Shown piece by piece: positions 5,501-9,334 of a DNA stretch of 9,334 nucleotides (its first letter is position 1; each line of letters opens with the position of its first letter). The notes under the pieces are model-generated. The model was given only the letters and a program-made list of their open reading frames with translations, ran no database searches and was not told the origin of the DNA. This DNA is from Verrucomicrobiota bacterium. Lineage in GTDB: Bacteria > Verrucomicrobiota > Verrucomicrobiia > Opitutales > Opitutaceae. The stretch covers positions 1-9,334 of the forward strand of contig JAEYYL010000034.1 of the NCBI GenBank assembly GCA_023430825.1, written 5' to 3'. The position numbers were made by a program, and so were the translations under genes.

Positions 5501-8500
5501 ATATGCGCGGACGCTGCGAGCGCCGGATCGCTGCCGAGCGCCAACTCCACGCTCCGCAGCGGAACCCCGACCGGTTCGCCGCCCTCGATCAGCGCGATAT
5601 CGAACGACAACCGCTCCGCGTCACCGACCTCGACCGCCAGGAGAGCAAAGGTGCTGGCGTATCCACTCTCCGAATTCAGAATTGCCGATTCCTCGCGCAC
5701 CAGAGTCCGTTGCGCATCCGGGCCGATCCGCTCGATCTTCACCCGCGCGACCATCCCATCGGTGTTGGCGTAGCCTGCGATCTCGACCGTGAAATCCCGC
5801 GCGGTCGCAGCGATGCCGCCCGAGACGTAGTCGATATCGATCTGCCTCACCCCGGCGGGAGTCCGATTCTGACCGATCGCCAGTGTCTTTCCACCTGCGG
5901 TCACCGCGAAACGTTTCAGCCGTTCGATTGTGAAAGCCGCCGGCGCGCCGAAGCTCACGCGATGAAGGCTCGCGTCGCTTCCGACAACCGGAAGATCGCT
6001 GACGAAAAGATTCACCGCATCGACACCGATGTTGTCGCGCGTATCGACGCGCAGCGGATAACTCTGCTCGGCAAGAAAGACCGCGCCATTGGCGGGACTG
6101 GCGAGGGTGATCGTCGGAACCGTGTCAGGTGGAACCGGCATCTGCTCGGCGGGAAGCAGCGCGATGCCTTGCACCGGAATCGCATCGGACCGGTTGCCCG
6201 AAACATCCACCGCACTGGCGCGCACCGTCACCGTCGTCACCGCCTGCACCACCGGCAGTTCGAAGACAAAGGACTCTCCCTCCTTGGCGGGTAAGCTCTG
6301 GCCGCCGGCCTCCACGGTCACGGCCACGCTTCCGATTCCCACGTTGTCCGTGGCCGAAAACACAATCGTGAGCGTCCTCGGTGCCGCCGCCCCGGCCGCG
6401 GTGCCGTAAAGCACATCGCCGACCGTGGGTGACACGATCGCGATAAACGGCGGCACCTTGTCCGGCACGACGTCGAGGTGGATCGGCGTCGAGATGGTGG
6501 CGTTCCCGCCGCCATCGCGCGCCACCGCGGTCACGGCGATCCGCGAGTTCAGCCGCCCCGCAGGAATGGCCAGATCGGCGTTGAAGACATATTCGTAAAC
6601 TTTCTTCTCCACGAGCTGCCCGAAGGAATTGGGGTCCGGCACCGTAAAGACTTTCGCGGTGGTCGAGGCGGGTTGCGAAACCTCCACCCCGGTCGACACG
6701 CCGTCGACGAACACTTCGATCTGCGCGACTTGCAGGTCGTCGCTCGCGGCCACGGTCAGCCGCACCGTGTCGGTTTCCAGCACATCGGAGCCGGACGCCG
6801 GTGCGACGATCGCCACGACCGGCGCCTGCGTGTCCGGCACAACGTTCAACAACACGCGCGCCTCCGTGATGTGCCCCGCAAGATCTTCCGCCTCGACCGA
6901 GATGAATGGCGTCGCAGACGACGGCGCCGGAATGTCGAACTCAAAGGTCCGCGTCGTCACCACGGGTTGTTCGGCGCGCAAATCGACTGTTTTCTCCGCC
7001 ACCAGCACATTGCCCGAATACACGCGCACTTCGGCCAGTGAAACATCGTCCGCGACATGCGCGCGGACCTTCGTCGTTTCGCCGACATAGACGGTGCGGT
7101 TCGTGTTCGGCTCGACGATCTCAATGTGCGGCGCCTCGTCGCGCTTCACCTGCACGTCGACACCGTCTTCGCTGCTGTTGCCTTTCGCGTCATACGCCAC
7201 CGCCTTCAACGACACCGTCTGCACGTGTCCGGTCGCCGCCAACACCTCGCCGATGATCTCCGCCTTCTGGGCCGGCGTAAGCGCCGCCGCATTCCAAGAC
7301 GCGGCATCGAGCAGGCCGACCAAAACACTCGTCTGGCCGGCCGTCTTCGCGAATTCGACGTAGCTCCCCTCGACCGAGTCGAACACGCGCAAGTGCAGAT
7401 TGCTCCCGATTCGCGCGATCACGAGTTGCCACGTGCCTGTGGTCGGCAGGTCGGCAGGCATCACCCCATTGAGCAACTGCACGCCATAGTCCTCGCGAAA
7501 CACCGGCGTCCAATCGCTCGCGAACCGCGTGAAAAGCGACTGAAGGCTCTCCCCCGTCGTGTCGACCGCGTGCGGCGTTCCATTCACGAAGAACTCCACG
7601 CGGTTCATCTGCACGTTGTCGGACGTCGACGCGACGATCGCGTGAGTGGTCCCCTCCACGAGCAAACTCGACGGCGTCGGTGACGTGAGCGCCACCAACG
7701 GTGCGACGTCATCGACGCGCGCTTCGATCACGATCTCGTCCTCCGCGGTGCGGCCGTCGAAATCCGTCGCGACCAGCTTCACGGTGTAGTTCGCGGCCTC
7801 GGCCGTTTCGGGAACGGTGAAGTTGAATTGATACGGACTCGTCTCGTCCGTGGACTGCAGCACGCCGTTCACCCGCAGTTCGACTTTTTGCACATTCGCG
7901 CCCGCGGGCACTTCACCGATCACATCGGTTTGCGTGCCCATGTAGCGGCTGCCGGAAGCCGGATGGACAATCGTGATGTCCAACGGCACCGCATCCACCG
8001 CAACGATCTCCACCGTCACGTTCGCGCTGCGCCCTTCGTTTCCTGCCGCATCCGTCGCCACCGCGTAGAAAACCAGGGCGTCGCCGGCTTGGTAGTTCGG
8101 CCCGTCCTCGCCCTCCTTCGCAAACAACGCGGCAAGATGAAAAGATCCGTCCTCGTTCACGCTGAAGCCGCCGCGCGCTGCCTCGAAGAACGGCTCCGGC
8201 GCATCCGTGCGATAGAGCCGGATCGCCTCGACACCAATGTTGTCGAAGCCGCCGATCGACAGACCGATGTTGCGATTCTCCGGAACCTTCGCGCCATTTT
8301 TTGGCGACGCGATCGCAATCGCCGGCGGGATGTCGTCCGCAATCACGGAGATGCGCGCCTCCGCCACTCCCGTCAGTCCGCCGTCGTCCGTTACCTTCGC
8401 GACCACATCGAGCAAAGCCCCCGCCGCTGTCAGGGGCAGCGGATAGTCGAACGCCGCGTTGCCGAAGCTGACGAGCTTGCCGTCGATCGAGTAAGCCACC

Positions 8501-9334
8501 GGTCCCACCACGCCGTCGTCGATCACGTTGCTCCGCAGCGTGAGCTTGCTGCCGGCGATCCACTCCGATCCCGACACCGGCGTGACGAGTTGAATTTTCG
8601 GCGGCTGGTTCGCCTGGGCGATCAACGCCACCAAATCAGTCGTGTTGACGTTTCCGCCGAAGTCGGTGGCCTCCGCGCGCAGGTTGAAGGTCTGCCCCGC
8701 CGAGTTCGCCGGTATCCGGAAGGTGAATGCATAATCCGCGCTGCCCGACGAATCGAGCGCGCTCGAGGGCGAGTGAATTGTGCTGCGCGTGTCCTGTGAG
8801 CCGACGCGCTGCCCGTTGACATAAAAATCCACCTTTGCCCCGTAAATCATCAGATCGTCGGTGACGCGCACAACGACGGGAATATCGCCGTTGTCGCGCA
8901 CCGACTGCTGGTCCTGGTGCGAGGTGATTTCGACGCGCGGCATTTGATCGCTCAACGCCGTCAACACGAGCGGCTCCGCCCGGATTTCCTCCGTTCCACG
9001 GTAACCCACCGCCGCCACGATCAAGGAACGCCCCCCCTCGAGCGCCGGCACGACATAGCTGAAGCGATATGAATAGGGTTCGGCGACCTCGACATTCTGC
9101 CCTTTCCGGTAGTTCAGCGGCATGGCGGTGCGCGACGTGCCGACCACCACGCCGTTCACCCACAACTCGACCCGGTCGAAACTGTCGTCGCTCGCCGCGA
9201 GCGTGAAATTGACGATGGTGCGAACGACGAAGTTGCCGCCGTTCGGGATCGGCACGAAGTCGGGCACGAAGTCCGCCTTGTTCGCCAGCTCGAGTTTCTT
9301 GCTGAACGCAATGTGGTCCGCGGTGGTGAAAAAG
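2485..9334 (-). CDS. Giant Ig-like domain array protein (bacterial Ig, Big_9-like), 5' end outside window, 3' end disrupted
   Basis: The frame is open from the window edge, reading FFTTADHIAFSKKLEL before the GTG at 9267, which is only an internal codon; at least 2,282 codons are present. Numbered from that GTG, residues 1-2212 are about 18 Ig-like units. The consensus is D..PP.V.I..P..G....EG, then ..A.DD..V..V.F.VNG, then a ..PA..G...... strand, then A.A.D..GN. This matches the bacterial Ig fold (Big_9 type), a module of secreted and surface proteins; adhesion or stalk function is inferred. The signal peptide would be off-window. I see no cysteine in residues 1-2230, while the only two lie in the last 30. 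Units 6 and 10 carry long non-Ig insertions. Unit 19 breaks off after PVVELDLPLPGTLV, and the rest (FDCGKALQ ... to 2485) is unlike anything before it and overlaps the hydrolase frame, so genuine coding probably ends near 2580. Confidence 0.85.
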   Translation of the reverse strand, partial: FFTTADHIAFSKKLELANKADFVPDFVPIPNGGNFVVRTIVNFTLAASDDSFDRVELWVNGVVVGTSRTAMPLNYRKGQNVEVAEPYSYRFSYVVPALEGGRSLIVAAVGYRGTEEIRAEPLVLTALSDQMPRVEITSHQDQQSVRDNGDIPVVVRVTDDLMIYGAKVDFYVNGQRVGSQDTRSTIHSPSSALDSSGSADYAFTFRIPANSAGQTFNLRAEATDFGGNVNTTDLVALIAQANQPPKIQLVTPVSGSEWIAGSKLTLRSNVIDDGVVGPVAYSIDGKLVSFGNAAFDYPLPLTAAGALLDVVAKVTDDGGLTGVAEARISVIADDIPPAIAIASPKNGAKVPENRNIGLSIGGFDNIGVEAIRLYRTDAPEPFFEAARGGFSVNEDGSFHLAALFAKEGEDGPNYQAGDALVFYAVATDAAGNEGRSANVTVEIVAVDAVPLDITIVHPASGSRYMGTQTDVIGEVPAGANVQKVELRVNGVLQSTDETSPYQFNFTVPETAEAANYTVKLVATDFDGRTAEDEIVIEARVDDVAPLVALTSPTPSSLLVEGTTHAIVASTSDNVQMNRVEFFVNGTPHAVDTTGESLQSLFTRFASDWTPVFREDYGVQLLNGVMPADLPTTGTWQLVIARIGSNLHLRVFDSVEGSYVEFAKTAGQTSVLVGLLDAASWNAAALTPAQKAEIIGEVLAATGHVQTVSLKAVAYDAKGNSSEDGVDVQVKRDEAPHIEIVEPNTNRTVYVGETTKVRAHVADDVSLAEVRVYSGNVLVAEKTVDLRAEQPVVTTRTFEFDIPAPSSATPFISVEAEDLAGHITEARVLLNVVPDTQAPVVAIVAPASGSDVLETDTVRLTVAASDDLQVAQIEVFVDGVSTGVEVSQPASTTAKVFTVPDPNSFGQLVEKKVYEYVFNADLAIPAGRLNSRIAVTAVARDGGGNATISTPIHLDVVPDKVPPFIAIVSPTVGDVLYGTAAGAAAPRTLTIVFSATDNVGIGSVAVTVEAGGQSLPAKEGESFVFELPVVQAVTTVTVRASAVDVSGNRSDAIPVQGIALLPAEQMPVPPDTVPTITLASPANGAVFLAEQSYPLRVDTRDNIGVDAVNLFVSDLPVVGSDASLHRVSFGAPAAFTIERLKRFAVTAGGKTLAIGQNRTPAGVRQIDIDYVSGGIAATARDFTVEIAGYANTDGMVARVKIERIGPDAQRTLVREESAILNSESGYASTFALLAVEVGDAERLSFDIALIEGGEPVGVPLRSVELALGSDPALAASAHIRVTDTLSVEVDSITRPVTPADAGAEKRFDFGEAIVPMEGLPRTKYLVAEGREVALAPATPRSVFSTASQIEWRMDDGGPWVSFNRQSGDGVVEGGSLDFEITTADPAGVAKLVVLLNGQSLRTFNFTGNPPTAVTPLTLAVPPQAGGQIWAIQAEATDARGNVTRSDMLNLMVRDDRSPQALLESVENRWSGTTTVDAYNALAGIEVLEGTPVTIDAEFTDDLALGATRLTVDGVEVTERVGNRFTWHVPFGKVGTDVTVVARATDSIGQTSESFLVLRVVNDPAPFGQLISPAVGQTLTAGRLVVRLRALAIDNMSVESITFLINDQVYAVKTAGEGSRAFVGSSSDGSLAPLDDQVALGIAALPARYQGLADIDVRLRLFQSDLSIPAGVLQGNVPVKLGVRVKDVLGNVYNDFRLVQVVPDTVRPNVLLITPAESSDFVEGTLLTVRASAADDSYVQKVEVWNNVTPGDPASGSFDTAGARLIYSNDRFPRNDYFVGSLNLVDIPPFQIQFRLPLLSDLGLTGILRVPFNQFTGGTRKTLYYGIRVTDSNGNVTQSVSSYDIIPDNAPIIDIVTPRPGAYFPEGIAMGITAQVADDVSVDSVDFIVNDATGQTIYTANAPPFAYGYRIPANSGGEVTISASALDSFGNRSTAPTIRVNTREDFPPSISISNPVNGQDVMEGRNLLIQAAAGDDIAVRSVTFYVDGEPVRIDTAAPFEMSWDVPFGRLGNAIILGASATDTAGRSTFADQIRVNVVPDGTAPTVVFQEPADNSGIIAGSVFRVRATAQDNVSVSSVVFHVNGGATPHVVDLAAPYEFLYRLPVGAADAASPAERRFNFTATAYDAAGNASAPASLTIEAVRDLAPVISSFTPVHQSTIVDGSLLLLAAGADDDVDVVSVEFFVDGKSVGRDHVLPFNQPFQMPLGRAGTTMTFKAVAKDTAGQTTEKVSVVNVAEDEPPVVELDLPLPGTLVFDCGKALQTAPTSTAANGAHGAVVRPCASY
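5236..5997 (-). other. About 250-residue non-Ig insertion in Ig unit 10
   Basis: After the unit-10 strand VDAVNLFVSDLP (residues 1082-1093) the Ig pattern stops and resumes only near residue 1345 (DGVVEGGSLDFEITTADPAG). Between them lies a beta-rich stretch without the linker, DD or GN motifs: IERLKRFAVTAGG, RQIDIDYVSGG, RDFTVEIAGYANTDG, an acidic strand region (AVEVGDAERLSFDIALIEGG), then a VPMEGLPRTKYLVAEGREVAL segment ending in EWRMDDGGPWVSFN. I do not recognise a family. It may be one or two independent beta domains displayed from the stalk. Confidence 0.5.
7225..7554 (-). other. About 110-residue non-Ig insertion in Ig unit 6
   Basis: Following VEFFVNGTPHAVDTT (557-571) an insertion interrupts unit 6 until HVQTVSLKAVAYDAKGN (681-697) completes it. 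The insert has a helical-looking start (SLQSLFTRFASDWTPVFRED), a strand pair GTWQLVIARIGSNLHLRVFD and a second helix (TPAQKAEIIGEVLAATG). The strand pair faintly resembles lectin/LamG-type strands, but I would not assign it. It sits in the same loop position used by the other enlarged units. Confidence 0.45.

Larger units (their letters stand above)
2631..9334 (-). repeat. Array of about 18 Ig-like units (protein-level repeats)
   Basis: Unit starts, taken at the acidic-proline linkers, fall near 8946 (unit 2), 8607, 8337, 7995, 7713 (6), 7143, 6837, 6465, 6129 (10), 5235, 4980, 4653, 4233 (14), 3801, 3513, 3225 and 2913 (18); unit 1 is cut by the window edge and the stub of unit 19 starts at 2631. 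Linkers read, for example, PDKVPP, RDEAP, REDFPP, PDGTAP and EDEPP. Units 15-18 are the most regular (94-104 residues). Others reach 110-190 residues, and unit 10 with its insertion nearly 300. The units are diverged at DNA level, so the array is old rather than recently expanded. Confidence 0.8.

Noticed and set aside
9265..9267. GTG at 9267 as the true start of the Ig-array protein
   Set aside because: The frame is open through to the window edge with protein-like sequence, there is no signal peptide after the GTG, and it starts mid-domain.

Overview
The window looks like bacterial chromosome from a GC-rich relative of the Verrucomicrobiota (Opitutaceae-like is my best guess). This rests on recognised protein styles: a giant array of bacterial Ig-like domains, an alpha/beta-hydrolase of a type seen in large Verrucomicrobiota and Planctomycetota proteins, and a membrane-anchored carboxypeptidase-regulatory-like protein. 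No rRNA, tRNA or marker gene fixes the taxonomy. Every supported gene lies on the minus strand, so transcription runs from high to low coordinates.

Layout in transcription order. From 9334 down to about 2580 is one uninterrupted coding region for a giant secreted or surface protein. It begins outside the window and holds about 18 Ig-like units of roughly 90-140 residues, several with non-Ig insertions. At about 2580-2600 a new Ig unit is cut off after about 18 residues and the frame runs out at 2485 in an unrelated tail. In the -1 frame, beginning at the same point, the C-terminal two-thirds of an alpha/beta-hydrolase reads on to 1679 without its N-terminal third. GC falls from about 64% to about 53-57% across this point. 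I read it as a deletion or rearrangement junction, an old gene fusion broken by a frameshift, or an assembly join. The hydrolase stop overlaps by 4 bases (ATGA) with the next gene (1682-585), an intact 365-residue membrane-anchored periplasmic protein.

The last 585 bases are mobile-element debris: two 22-bp direct repeats that look like an insertion-sequence end (511-556), a probable terminal repeat of an IS5/IS1182-type element (463-483), the first ~70 codons of its transposase (395-156), a 16-bp perfect tandem duplication (152-183), and at the edge the first 34 codons of a REP-associated Y1 transposase (102-1).

How the parts may work together (inference): the Ig array would be a surface-exposed stalk or adhesin. 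The hydrolase and the anchored protein, translationally coupled, would act in the envelope or outside the cell. The broken junction means the hydrolase may no longer be functional here. I see no defence system, CRISPR array or RNA gene.
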